A stretch of DNA of 64,000 nucleotides from Chrysogorgia sp. JL179-B06 (lineage: Eukaryota; Cnidaria; Anthozoa; Scleralcyonacea; Chrysogorgiidae), in the NCBI GenBank assembly GCA_035772405.1, contig JAYKKM010000032.1, forward strand, positions 1,828,501-1,892,500, given 5' to 3'. The notes beneath the pieces are model-generated. The model worked only from the letters and a program-made list of their open reading frames with translations, had not been told where the DNA came from and searched no databases. The position numbers were made by a program, and so were the translations under genes. Below are positions 11,740 to 23,569 of the stretch, in pieces (the first letter of the stretch is position 1; the number at the start of each line of letters is the position of its first letter).

Positions 11740-14545
11740 TGTTATATTTGTCATGTTATGTATACAGTAACCGCATTCTGCGTAATCTATGTTAGGCCAG
11801 GAAAGATGAACAATCGGACAGACACTGCGCCTACATCGTTTGTTTAATACCGCTTAGAGTTGTTATAGAACTTTAGTTCCCTAGACTACAGTCTAGTCAT
11901 GAACCTTCACTATGTTATATCTTAATTGTATTAGCTCCCCCCGGGGGTTTATGGACAAGTGGAAAGTCAATCACGCCATTACATCTTTCAGCGGTTTATG
12001 TCACTAGTACCATTCCCCCTGTCTTCGGGCCTCTTCCTCATCACGATTAATCACCGGTGAATCCAGTTATATTTCTTCCTTATTGGCGTTGGGTATGCTC
12101 GTTCTCGCCCACCGCAAACACCTAGTTGCTAGGATACGTAATAAACACTGCGGAGATGAATAAATTAACAAACAGCTTAGAAATAGTGACGTATCGGTGG
12201 TGCGACCACCGGCATACCAGACTCAGTACCCGTTTTCCCTATACTACGGACCACGTTATATAGTGTTACTATAGGCGACAGAGACTATATCTGTCTCAGA
12301 TCTTTTAAGATTCTAAAATGAATCAGTTATCCAAGATTTTCAAATAATATACAACACAAACTTGGATATCGTCATATCGACCACCGTAGTCACGACCAAT
12401 ATGGCTGCCACGGCTAATCCCGGCACAGCCTGGTTGTACTGCTGCAACAAAATACACATTTCTGTTTACTAGAATAGAATACTGAATAGTTAAACTTTAC
12501 AGGATAGTCATCCAGCTCGCTAAATTGCCAAAGTCGAAGACTGTTGCAGAATTAGGCAGCATAAACGAGTTAATAATTTAAAGAGGTATTTAAAATATTC
12601 TACAGTTTATAAGCTTCGTTTACTAGATAAACGTTAAAACAATTTTTTTTATGATTTTCAATTATGATTATAAACATTTATAAAATAAGTTTATCCTTTA
12701 TAATGTTGCTTACGTTTTATTTTTCCCTCAAGCGCTAAACGATCGTTCACAGTTAGGCATGACGTCAGGGTCACGTGGAGGTAAAACAAGTCACTTATGT
12801 AAACCATCGCCTGCGTCTCGGGTTTACATAAAGTTTTGAGTTCTCCCAAAGTAGGTTGACACTAACTATGTCAAATAACCCTGAGAAGGAGCTTAATTTA
12901 TTTGCATTACCGCGCCAAGCAAAAGAACTCTAATTATTTCCAAACACCTTTGATACGCTTACTAGCATTTTACAACCTCAAACTACTATATTCTTCGACT
13001 ATTTAAGTCACAAATATTGACATAAAAAGCACATTTGTTTGTTTTCCAATATTTTTAAAATAGAAGTCACGGCTGGTCCCTTTCAATCGGTAATTTAGCA
13101 TAACTAATTAGCATATCATAATGATGCATCTTAAATAAATGCGTGCATTCGCAAATATAATTGTAATCAAAAATATGATTACATGCACAATATTATAATG
13201 GTATAGCCTGCGTGCAGACGTTTATTATAGAAAGCAAAGAAAACCGAATCAATAATTAAATGCATATTATAATTTATAGACCCGGAGCGAGAGGTATTAG
13301 TATAGGTAATAGTATGATTTCGAGTGCAATTTGGAAAAAAAACACGCACGAGTGAGTTTTTCAAAGATTATCAAAATAGCACGAGTTCGAAAGACGAGTA
13401 CTCTTTGAGATCTTTAAAAAACTCACGATCGTGGTTTGGGAATAGGTTGTGACACAGTCTAAACTGAAGCTAAGGAAAATAACCAATAAGAAAACTATAG
13501 TTGTTTTAATGTCAGGTGGGGAACCTGATCGCATATACCACTCTTCCTAAAAATTGGGTTGATGAAAAAAGCCCGTGAAATGAAAAAAGTGAAAGTTTTG
13601 TCTGTTCTTTGTTTCCATTTTTCATTATTAACGATGCTAGAATTAATAAATGTTAGACTGTGAAAAAGTGGGTTGATCTATGAAAAGATGGTGTATTTAA
13701 ACGTCTTAGTTTGTTGTGTTGTGTACATGTACTGGGTCTTGTACACTAGATGCACTATGTACAGACTCATGGTTGTACTGCTGCATTGTCCTTTTTTGTG
13801 GCCCATAGGATTGCCTCACTTTCTGCACATAGGGGCTTTTCTTCTTCTGCCAATGACAGCGGTCGGATTTCAAATATTTCGTGAAGTTCTGCATCTGTTA
13901 AAAGTAAAATACCTCTATAAATAGCCTACTCAAAATCTAGGAAAACAATATTGAAGGCAGGATAATCGTTTTAGTTTGGTAACGTTTCATAATGCAGATA
14001 GACCCCTTATCTCATTGTATTTAATTGTAATGATAAGGCAGTTGAGAGTGTGCAGTTTGTATTGTTTTTTTCTCATATATTATAGTCACGTTTTTAAATA
14101 CCAGAACAGGTTGGAGGGCATTATAACTGTCTCCTTTTCTTGTAGTATCATGGCCTCTGGTATCTCGTGATTCAGCTCATCCTTTATTGTATGCTTTTCA
14201 ACACTTTCCTGGTGTTCACTGTTGTAACACAAAAATACATAAATTAAACTCTACAAATTGTTAATACAGTATAGGTATATCATTGTTATTCAGTGAAATT
14301 GCTAATTCAATGAATACCGGTAATATAGTTTTCGACCACTTTAACTTATATAACTGTTGCCTCTTCCTATTTGCGTTTGAGGTACCTTAAGCCTTGCATT
14401 TCCAAACGTATCAACTTTGTTTTTTTCTGAGTGAAGTTGATCGTCCAAGTTGTTGTAGTCTTGAGAAAGGCTATAAGAATAAATATGAAAGCTGCTAATT
14501 TCTCAAAAGAACTCGATATATGAAAAGGAGAAATAAGAGAACTTC
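11740..14545. other. Long intergenic stretch without a recognised gene
   Basis: No convincing coding sequence. 11,940-11,955 has a ccccccggggg run that could be the polypurine/LTR boundary of the upstream retroelement. 13,290-13,440 contains inverted words (ttcgagtgcaattt, cacgagttcgaaagacgag) common in MITEs. An 83-codon frame at 13,673-13,924 is hydrophobic but nothing supports it as a gene. Confidence 0.4.
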
Positions 14546-14549
14546 GACG

Positions 14550-14714
14550 TGTCGAAAAATACTAAATAAAAGTACTTACGTATATTCATGGACGACGTTT
14601 CGGACAATGTGTCCTTCCTCAGGTCAGATGAAGAATGATCTGAAGGACACATCGTCCGAAAGGTCGTCCCTGTGAATATTCTCCGTAAGTACTCTTACTT
14701 AAGTATTTTTCGAC
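14550..14714. repeat. Palindromic repeat with hammerhead-like arms
   Basis: gtgtcgaaaaatact at 14,550 is answered by agtatttttcgacac at 14,714, and each arm contains a ggacaca...tgtcc stem flanked by CUGA(G/A)GA-like and GAAA-like words (minus strand: ctgaggaagg then gtccgaaacgtc). This resembles two hammerhead catalytic halves in inverted orientation. Stem I complementarity is only about 3 bp, so activity is doubtful. Confidence 0.4.
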
Positions 14715-14848
14715 ACATTGAAGTTCTATTATTTCTCATTTTCATATTATATTGAGAAAGACTATTGTTGGTGTCTGACGTTTCGACGGCCTCAGTATAT
14801 AGCGGTCATCTTCAGAGTCAAGTAAAACGTGTTTGTCCGGTTTGCTTA
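14715..14848 (-). pseudogene. 3' end of a Penelope-like element split by gypsy element 1
   Basis: On the minus strand this carries ctgaagatgacc...gtcgaaacgtcag, the hammerhead-like motif common downstream of PLE coding regions. It joins seamlessly to the PLE coding relic at 19,355-20,000 once the gypsy element (14,849-19,354) is removed. Confidence 0.5.
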
Positions 14849-15025
14849 TGTAGTCTTTATTTAAATGTCTTTGACTTATAAATCGTTTCAGCTTGTATAT
14901 TCTAACACAGTCGTTTTCACGTGTCCTCTTCGGTTCTATCTTAAAACTCATACCTCACAGGGAGGTAATGTCAACTCAAACACATACCTCAAAAGGAGGT
15001 AATGTCAACAAAGTAACATGCAACA
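14849..15025 (-). repeat. 3' LTR of gypsy element 1
   Basis: 177 bp nearly identical to 19,179-19,354, starting TG and ending CA on the plus strand. On the element's sense strand a purine tract (gagaggggaga) lies immediately upstream at about 15,026-15,036, the expected polypurine primer. It contains two imperfect copies of a cataccts-ggaggtaatgtcaac unit. Confidence 0.9.
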
Positions 15026-15356
15026 TCTCCCCTCTCAACAACGTTAATGAATATATTATTAATATAAGTCTATAACTTGACGTGTTCGTTTCATGTGTCT
15101 ATCGATGTATTTTGTAATCTGTGAATCTGGATGGCAGTCGCGTTTGTCGACCATACCGGGTTGTTGCTGTACGCCAGGATGTGGATCTCGGAGAATCATC
15201 AGATAGTGATAAGTTTTGAGTCGGTTCTACGCCAGGTGTGGTGGATGGAGATGGTTGGTTCTCCGTGTTTGAACTATCGTAGTTGTTCGCAACATTGAAT
15301 GATTCTTTGGTTGGGAGAGTAGGTGTCGCCTGTTTCTTCTGACGATATGGCCTTCT

Positions 15357-15947
15357 TCATTTAGGACTAGATATGATCTCATTTCTTTGCACCTCTTTAC
15401 CACTTTCCCTTTTGCTGCATGACCAGTTTTTCTCTTTGTCTGTGCGTATTCTTACTGTTGTGCCAGGCTTAATTTCTGGTAGGTCACGAGCATGTCTGTC
15501 GTAGGCTGCCTTGATTTTAGGGCTTTTTGTGGTCGGCAGTGATGGCTGAGTCATTCCTGAGGGAAGTGTTGTGCGTGGATTCCGTTGGTACATCTTGAAG
15601 GCTGGAGAAAGACCATCATTACCTGGTGTTGTGTTCAGCACCAACATGGAGAGGTAAACATCACCACCAGACTCATGAGCTTTCTTGAGAGCATGTTTAA
15701 CTGTTTGGATGGTACGTTCAACGAGACCGTTTGATTGAGGGAAGTATGGGCTGGAACTGTCGTGGTGGAAGTCCCAGGCCTTTGCAAATTGTTTGAAAGG
15801 TGCAGCTGTGTATTGTGGACCATTGTCACTGAACACGGTTTGTGGAATTCCATGTCTACCGAAAATCTTTTTCATGGCACGGATGACGGAGGGTGAATCT
15901 GCCGGCTTTGCAATGGTTACTTCAAAAAATTTTGAGTGATAATCCAC
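15357..15947 (-). pseudogene. Integrase core of gypsy element 1
   Basis: 196 codons beginning MDYHSKFFEV (first catalytic Asp), then SDNGPQYTAAPF (second Asp) and NGLVERTIQTVKHALKKAH (catalytic Glu), so all three DDE residues are present. The segment follows the 17,077-15,950 frame with only a stop between them. It would catalyse cDNA integration. A basic C-terminal tail continues in other frames to about 15,060. Confidence 0.85.
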
Positions 15948-15949
15948 GA

Positions 15950-17077
15950 CTATGAGGTATAGTCTCTACCATAGAGAGAGAAGAGATCAGTGCCGACTTT
16001 AGTCCATGGATGGTCAGGAGTTTCATGGTGTACTAGTGTTTCTCTTTGTTGTCTATTGCGATGATTGATGCATGTAGCACACTGGGAAACAAGAACGGTG
16101 AGCTCGTGGTTCATGCCTGGCCAGTAGACTGCCTGTCGGGCACGATTTTTACATTTCTTAATGCCTTGGTGGCCTTGGTGTAGGAGATCTCTGATTTCAG
16201 AATGCATGGACTTGGGGACGATAATTTGTTGTCCTTTGAGAAGAAGGTCATAGTTATGTACTATTTCGTGCCGCTGATTGTAGAAAGGCTTTACAGTGTT
16301 GTCAATGTCATCTTTGTGAGGCCATCCATTGATTGTGTAGTGCTGCAGGGTTTGCAACACTGGGTCTTTTGCAGTTTCACTCTGAAATTGGGTAAGCTTT
16401 GTCTGGCTTACAGGTAACTGATGGATGATCGAATGAACATGATGAGCAATTTCATCAGGATGGATCTCTGGTTTTCCATCCAAATATGCTCTACTGAGAG
16501 CGTCTGCAACTTTTATGGTCTTACCAGGTGCATACTCGAAGATAAAGTTGTACTTTTGTAAACGAAGAAAGAACCGTTGGATACGAGGTGGGCATTGCAC
16601 AATACTCTTCGAAAACACCGCTTTCAGTGGTTGGTGATCATTTTGGGCAACAAATTCTCGACCATACAGATATTCATGAAACCTTTCACATCCAAAGACA
16701 ACTGATAGGGTCTCTCGCTCTATCTGAGCATAGTTCTGTTCTGACTTCTCTAATGCCCTGGAAGCAAAAGCAATCGGATGCCAGGAGTCAGCTACACATT
16801 GCTCGATCATGGCACCCAAACCAAGAGAACTGGAGTCAGTTCGAATGCGCGTTGGGAGGTTCGGGTTGAAGAACTGTAAGACAGGAACAGACGAGATTTG
16901 ACGTTTAAGCCTTTCAAGGGCTTCAATTTGAGGCTTCTGCATCACGAACTCAGTTCCTTTTTTTAGAAGAGCCCTTAATGGTGCAGTCTCTTCGGAGAGT
17001 CGAGGAATGAATTTCCCAAGGTAATTTACCATGCCAAGGAATCTCTGAAGCTCTACTTTATTTGTTGGGGTTGGCAT
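15950..17077 (-). pseudogene. RNase H and integrase zinc-binding domain of gypsy element 1
   Basis: 375 codons. The N-terminal part is the RT thumb/connection (LQRFLGMVNYLGKFIPRLSE). RNase H follows with IRTDSSSLGLGAMIEQ, ASRALEKSEQNYAQIERETL and KTIKVADALSRAY. The C-terminal part is the HHCC zinc domain (H..H in LLHQGHQGIKKCKNRARQAV, C..C in CATCINH). It ends at a stop right where the integrase core starts. Nothing in the sequence suggests a function outside the retroelement. Confidence 0.9.
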
Positions 17078-17241
17078 TTTCGTAATCGCTTCAATCTTTT
17101 TTGGGTCTGGCTTTACCCCATCCGCTGAAATGATGTGCCCCAGACACTTTGACCAGACACTTTGACTGGTTTAGCTTCAGTCCACTAGCTCGGATTCTAT
17201 CCAGAACTTCTTTCAGACGTTGATCATGGATTTCTTTGGTC

Positions 17242-17721
17242 TCACCCCAGACTATATATTATGTCGTCCTGCGAGTTTGCACTACCTTCACAGCCTGCTA
17301 TAATCTTGGATATTTCAAGTTGGAATATTTCACTAGCCGAGTGAATTCCATAGGGCATACGCTTGAACTTGTATCTGCCAAAGGTTGTTCCAAATGTGAG
17401 GAGATCTGAGCTGGTGGCATCAACTTTGATTTGCCAATATCCATTACTTGCATCCATTTTGCTGAAGAATTGAGCACCACTCATTTGGGAAATTATTTCT
17501 TCAGTAGTGGGAAGACGGTAATGTTGACGCTTTATAGCTTGGTTTAATGGACGAGGATCTAGGCAGACACGAAGCTTTCCATTTGATTTCTCCACAACAA
17601 CAAGGGCATTCACCCAGTCTGTTGATTTTTCAACCTTTTCAATTATGTCCATTTTCTCCATGCGGTTTAACTCTTTCTTGAGGCGATCTTTGAGAGCAAA
17701 TTGGACTTTTCGTGGGGGCAC
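17242..17721 (-). pseudogene. Reverse transcriptase fragment of gypsy element 1
   Basis: 159 codons with the gypsy RT fingers and palm: WVNALVVVEKSNGKLRVCLD, AQFFSKMDASNGYWQIKVD (motif A Asp) and YKFKRMPYGIHSASEIFQ (motif B). Where YVDD is expected the frame reads QDDI, with the tyrosine lost, and a frameshift follows at about 17,242. The copy is inactive. Confidence 0.88.
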
Positions 17722-17753
17722 TACAACTCATGGATGAACGTCATCTTTTAACT

Positions 17754-18737
17754 CTATGTGGTACGTTGAGTTGAGTGTGCCAATTTCTCCAAAGCAGTCA
17801 GAGTAGTGATCCTGAACGGTGTTAGAGCTAAATGACTCCTCCATATTGGAGGCATTAATTTGTACACACGCTTGACCAAATTGAGGCGCTCTGAAGTTGC
17901 TGGACCAATGATAGGTGTTGTTTCTGCATCTACTATGATGAACAATAAGTGGTGTTGTTGTCCTTTCTGGTGGATTGCGACAATGCATTTTCCATATACT
18001 GGAATTGGGGAACCATTGTAAGCTGATAATTTAGTTGATGTGCCTTTTAGTTTTGGTCGTGATGGTAACTTGTTGTAGATGTTCTTTGGCAATACATTGA
18101 CCTGAGCACCAGTATCAATTTTGAAGGTGATATCTTGTCCACCAGAATTTAGGGTAACCGACCAGTGCCCTGTGGCAATGTCACTGTTCACAGTGTCAAC
18201 TTGTATGGCATCCTGGTGGTCAGTAACTATATCAGGATCTGTAATATCGATGCTATCAAGAAGGAACTCACTGTCAGATGAGGAGTCAAAGGAGGCGACA
18301 GGTTGGGAATTGTCCACTTGGTCAATCTGTTTTCTACAACACTTGGCAAAGTGATTTTGGCGGTGGCATTTGTTACACAGTTGACCATATGCAGGGCACT
18401 TTCCACGCTGGTGACTACCTGCACAAAATTTGCAGTTCTTGATGGAGCTGCGGTTTCTTTCCTTGAGAGGATTATTTTTGAACTTGTTTCTCGCTGAGTT
18501 TTGCTGGTAGACTTTGTCAACACTTTTCTCATTGGCCTTTGTGAGTTCCTTAGCATGCTGTTTGGTTTGTTCAGCAGCCTGTCCAAGATCTATAGCCTTC
18601 TTTAGATCAATTGTAGGCTCACGAAGCATTCTTTCACGGAGGCTATTATCAGTGGCACCACAAATTATTAAATCTTTGATGAGGGAATCCTTCAGAGCTT
18701 CGAATTCACACTCCGCAGTGTAGTGCGGACTCCGCAC
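17754..18737 (-). pseudogene. Gag nucleocapsid and protease of gypsy element 1
   Basis: 327 codons: a basic linker, a cysteine array (CKFCAGSHQRGKCPAYGQLC and CHRQNHFAKCC; zinc knuckle-like), an acidic spacer and an aspartic protease with FKIDTGAQVNVLP (the DTG active site) near residue 208. The gag N-terminus lies upstream in broken frames from an ATG at 19,091. Translated from the minus strand; the frame is lost after the protease. Confidence 0.88.
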
Positions 18738-19178
18738 GTTTCTTTAATTCTGTGACGAAAGAAGTGAAGCTTTGTCCTTCTTCTTGACGATAGGTAAATA
18801 ATTTATGCCTCTGAAGAGTGGTGTTACCTCGAGGATTACAGTATTCTTCAAATTGCTTGAGAACAGGTTTTAGTTTAAGTTTGTCAGCAAGAGTTTCAAA
18901 CTCAAAAGTATCATAAATTTCGCGTCCCTTCTCGCCTATGCACGTTAACAGTATAGACGTTTTTACCTTGTCCTACTTGTAGCACACATTCACAATTCAA
19001 AAGCTTTATGCCAGACTTTCCACGATTCAGAGACATTCTCTTCGAAGTCAAAGGTAGAAGGAGGTGACAGACCAAGCGCCGTCTTTTCCATGGTTCCTTG
19101 AGTCAAAATTTTCCTCACAGCTTCTCAAATACTATAACACTATATTTCCAACGCGAAAAAAATCCCGTCCTGACACCA

Positions 19179-19354
19179 TGTAGTCTTTATTTAAATGTCT
19201 TTGACTTATAAATCGTTTCAGCTTGTATATTCTAACACAGTCGTTTCACGTGTCCTCTTCGGTTCTATCTTAAAACTCATACCTCACAGGGAGGTAATGT
19301 CAACTCAAACACATACCTCAAAAGGAGGTAATGTCAACAAAGTAACATGCAACA
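19179..19354 (-). repeat. 5' LTR of gypsy element 1
   Basis: 176 bp, almost identical to 14,849-15,025. Read on the minus strand it runs tgttgcatg to gactaca and is followed by the primer-binding site tggtgtcaggacggg. The GCTTA target duplication lies at 19,355-19,359. Confidence 0.9.
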
Positions 19355-20000
19355 GCTTATATATACATTACGTCATCGTTTGTTATGTGTTTCATAATAT
19401 ATAGTCTTGTCAGTGGGTGTTGCGTCATGCATTCTAGCGTGCGCTCATATTCCTATATTGTTCGTTGGTGTGTCTATTGTTTTTTTGCAAGGTGTCGGTA
19501 AATGTTATGATCTGTTAAGTGGTTTATGTTCCAAATTGGTATACCAACTTTCTACTGTAATCACTGTTTTATAGTTGGTACTGAAGGCGATACATTTAGC
19601 CGAGTCCCAGTCAATGTCGTGTTTTGTTTGTACGTCAGTGGTGTTCAGCAATGTGATTAGTTCTGTCCTCGCTTATTCTAGATGCTCGTTTGTGTTCAGC
19701 TAATCTGATTTTTAGGTTTATGCCGGTCTCACCAATAATAATTTAAGTGTCCTGGCAGTCGGCGCATTTGCGTCTTTTACTACGTTAGTCATTATATGTC
19801 ACAAAATGGTCGTAGGTTTGTGGGCTACGCATAGGTTGTAATGTCGTAAAATACGTGCAATCGTTTCTGCTGAACCGATTTAAGCACGAGAAAATGAATT
19901 TACCCAAATTTACAATATGCGCAAATATGGAGCAAAATGTATTGAAATATTACATTTAAAATTTTGAGTAAATATGATGTTTACTCCTATAGTAAACTGA
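19355..20000 (-). pseudogene. Penelope-like element coding relic (GIY-YIG C-terminus)
   Basis: Minus-strand translation with stops gives QTKHDIDWDSAKCIAFSTNY followed by an aligned KTVITVES tail and upstream an IRLAEH(K)R-like helix, typical of the end of a PLE endonuclease. Gypsy element 1 inserted near its 3' end. No open frame remains. Confidence 0.55.
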
Positions 20001-20037
20001 ATAAATCTCATTGAATAAATCCATGTTTTTCGAGCAG

Positions 20038-20063
20038 TATATATATATATATATATATATATA
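20038..20063. repeat. Short (TA)n tract
   Basis: About 13 TA units, immediately before a hammerhead-like motif repeat at 20,064-20,160. Confidence 0.9.
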
Positions 20064-20119
20064 GCTTGTATAGGGTAATCGGTAGATGAAAGACAGCAAA
20101 CTTCTTATAGTTCTTTATT

Positions 20120-20160
20120 CAAAAAAACGTTTCGGCCGTTCGGCCTTCTTCAGTTTAAAA
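20120..20160 (-). other. Hammerhead-like motif (degenerate)
   Basis: The minus strand reads ctgaagaaggccgaacggcc then gaaacgtt: CUGAAGA, a 4-bp GGCC/GGCC stem with GAAC loop, and GAAA. Stem III is reduced to C-G and the cleavage-site position reads UU. Flanking UUUAAA/UUUGAA words could pair as stem I. Activity is doubtful. Confidence 0.4.
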
Positions 20161-20204
20161 ATTACAAAAAATGTGTGACTATAATGGCTAAATACAGGTT
20201 ATTT

Positions 20205-21418
20205 CTCTCTAATACAGCAGCAATCTAGTGATCTAAACACTTTAGTTGATCAATATGATCATGTGCTACGATCACTATTAGACCGTCACGCTCCTAGGAA
20301 CGTTTAGTGACAATACGGCCTTCTGCACCATGGTATACACTGGAAGTGGCTGTAGAGAAGAATAAGAGGAGAAGGCTTGAACGTAAGTGGCGCTCATCTA
20401 GGCTACAGAGTGACAGGGAGTTATATGTGGATCAATGTAATGTTGTTAACGCTATGATTGATTCACTGAAAACTGAGTACTACACTGCTATTCAGTCTAT
20501 TATAAGTGAACATTCGACAGATCAAAGGATCCTATTCAAGACTGTGGATAAGCTGCTGCAGAAACCAACTGAGAAGCACTACCCATCCTCCTCAAGTAAC
20601 AGTGCTCTGGCGAACTCTTTTGCTGATTTTTTCACCAGTAAAATTGATAAGATACACTGCGCTCTTATGGAGAAACGAGTCAGTTTAAGGCCTCCCCTTG
20701 TGGATTCCACTGAATGCTCAGTCCAGTTTAGCAACTTTTCAGTAGTAAACGAGGATCAAGTGAAGGAGTATGCAAGTAAATCTTCATCTAAATCTTGTAA
20801 TTTGGATCCTTTACCTGCATCTATTTTAAAAGGCAGCTTTGATATATTGTTACCTACAATAACTATAAGATCGTTAATTTGTCACTTTCAACTGGTACTA
20901 TGCCTGACGCAATGAAGATTGCTGCATTACTGCCTTTGATAAAGAAGTCTAATGCAGATTATGAACAGTTCTCAAACTTTAGACCCATTTCTAATTTGAA
21001 GTTGGTGTCGAAACTGATTGAGAAGGCTGCTGCTGGGCAGTTGACAAATCACGTGAAGACCCACCACCTGAATGAAATGTTCCAGTCTGCATATAAAAAA
21101 TTTCATTCAACAGAGACAGCTCTGGTCAAAGTACAAAATGACATCTTGTGTGCTGTTGATAATAATGAGTCAGTGATACTTCTTCTGTTGGACTTGTCAG
21201 CTGCCTTTGACTTGGTTGATCATTCGCTCAAGCTCGCAGGAATTTTTAACTATACCAATATCTAAATTAAAAACTTATGGTGATAGAGCGTTTGCAGTGG
21301 CTGCTCCTACATTATGGAATGAACTTCCCTTCGAACTTCGGCGTTCAGCTGATTTAAACACTTTTAAAAAACATTTAAAGACTCACCTATTTAAGTTAGC
21401 ATTTCCTAATTTTTAGTG
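20205..21418 (+). pseudogene. LINE (CR1/L2-like) fragment with internal deletion
   Basis: Plus-strand frames: a linker with ERKWRSSRLQSDRELYVDQC typical of the region between endonuclease and RT; then [20 protein letters not shown] and [21 protein letters not shown] and [14 protein letters not shown] (RT motif A). Immediately afterwards the frame jumps to the C-terminal AFAVAAPTLWNELPFELRRS, so the RT catalytic YADD region is deleted near 21,240. The element ends in a (TTA)n tail at 21,536-21,556. The 5' end is truncated. Confidence 0.85.
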
Positions 21419-21749
21419 TTTTTATTAAGAACAATTTTAAGTACTCATGCATGTAATATAGTTTTTAGATTGTAAAATCGTAGTGTTGTAAAGCGCAATG
21501 GACAACTAGTGAATGAGCGCTATATTAAATAAACTTATTATTATTATTATTATTATTAGAACCGTAAAATATAAAAGAAATGTAAATATACATAAATTAT
21601 AATTAAAAAATATTTAAAACATTTTTTCACGCCAAACTATTTAAATGAAGTATGTCAGAACAAAAGGCAAGAATTCAACTGCAAAACAAAATTAATATCA
21701 CAAATAATGAATTCTGTTTTTCGACTTGAATTCACGCCTTTTGTTAAGG

Positions 21750-22448
<699 letters not shown>

Positions 22449-22468
<20 letters not shown>

Positions 22469-22817
22469 CCAATAGGAGTTTACGGGAGACGGTCAGGATT
22501 TTGCATTTAGATGAGTTGAAGCTAATGTTCGACTCTTGACTCCAAAAGTTCGCGTTTGTCAACGCTTCTTGCAGCTGTACACTGTCTTCGAAAGATCTGA
22601 TTCCCTTGTACAACTTCACATCATCTGCAGCATAAAGGGCCGTCGAAGTGTCGTTTTGTATTACATCTGGGATGTCGTTAATGAATAGTACAAAGAGCAT
22701 GGGACCCAGAATGCTTCCCTGTGGCACACCCGAGTTGACAGTTGACCATTTTGAAGCAGCACCCTCTACAATTACGCGCTGAGTGCGACCACGCAGATAG
22801 TCGGTGAACCGATACAC
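22449..22817 (-). pseudogene. LINE reverse transcriptase fragment
   Basis: 122 codons on the minus strand: VNSGVPQGSILGPMLFVLFI (RT motif B region), NDIPD and ALYAADDVKLY, where the usual YADD has an extra alanine, then FNSSKCKILTVSR. The fragment is cut at both ends and fused to the tandem array. The family looks like CR1/RTE-type non-LTR elements. Confidence 0.85.
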
Positions 22818-23039
22818 TTTGATACACTTTTACATGCCTGTAGCTGCTGTATTTCAAAAGTTATGTGACATAATAGTTTCTATTGAAAAAACAAAGCTAC
22901 ACGGTTCAACATTCGCAGTTCGACATTGTTTACATTTAGATATCCAAATTTAATACTATCATTGCTTACAATAATATATTCATACGTATATTCATATTTT
23001 GTCCTATATTGTGCTCTATATATATACACTAACGTGTAT

Positions 23040-23250
23040 AAATGTGGGAGCTTGGAGTAGACAGACGATACTGTATATGGATGATCGCCAGCTCAAATCG
23101 TGAGAAATTGTTTCTGATAGGGATGGAACCTGGATCCTTCTGATTGCCAGTGAGATGCAAGGTTGCAGGTTTGATCTCTGTCTGGGACTCAGACACATTC
23201 TGAGCTTGACGGTCGTCAATGTATCGTCTGGTTACTCCAAGCTCCCACAT
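23040..23250. repeat. SINE-like repeat with inverted ends
   Basis: gtgggagcttggagtagaca at 23,043 is answered by its reverse complement ending at about 23,250. Inside is ggttgcaggtttgatctctg, matching a tRNA-type B box. Probably a tRNA-derived SINE in foldback arrangement. Confidence 0.5.
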
Positions 23251-23284
23251 TCACTACATCTGCAGTGTCTAAATAAAACACACA

Positions 23285-23500
23285 CAGCATGCATCACTGA
23301 TATATAGTGACTGCCGCATAGACAGTACATATATCAATAGAACCAGTACATCATTGTAATCTTTGCTCTCCATCTGAGTCTCGGTAGCTCAATAGTTGAT
23401 CGAGTGTCTCACCGGCAATAACTAAGAAGGTTACAGGTTTGATCCTTGTCAGGGACTCTGAGGAATTGAGCTTGGCGATATCGTCTATTTCTTTTTGTTA
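23285..23500 (+). repeat. tRNA-derived SINE, copy 1
   Basis: A-box-like ggtagctcaatagttgat (from 23,384) and B-box ggtttgatcc (23,436-23,445), spaced as in a tRNA gene with a long insert. The head (cagtacatcattgtaat...catctgagtctcggtagc) recurs in reverse at 34,545-34,680. Too diverged to be a tRNA gene. Confidence 0.6.
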
Positions 23501-23569
23501 ATTAAAGAATAAATATAATCCTGCCCACGGTCACATTTCCTTAATTTTTTTGAAATTTTTTAAAAAATT

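Larger units (their letters stand above)
14849..19354 (-). mobile_element. Ty3/gypsy LTR retrotransposon 1, complete but decayed
   Basis: LTRs of 177 and 176 bp bound a minus-strand gag-protease-RT-RNase H-integrase region. The 5-bp target duplication GCTTA is perfect (14,844-14,848 and 19,355-19,359). A primer-binding site starting tggtgtcagg abuts the 5' LTR. Domain order (integrase after RNase H) is that of Ty3/gypsy. Frames are broken in gag, between RT and RNase H and before the integrase core, so it is non-autonomous now. It inserted into a Penelope-like element. Confidence 0.93.

Noticed and set aside
13673..13924. 83-codon hydrophobic frame as a membrane protein gene
   Set aside because: No homologue recognised, no splice or promoter context, surrounded by repeat-like DNA; length is compatible with chance.
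23384..23445. tRNA gene
   Set aside because: Both boxes resemble a tRNA promoter, but arms do not pair into a cloverleaf and the head recurs at 34.6 kb, so it is a SINE.
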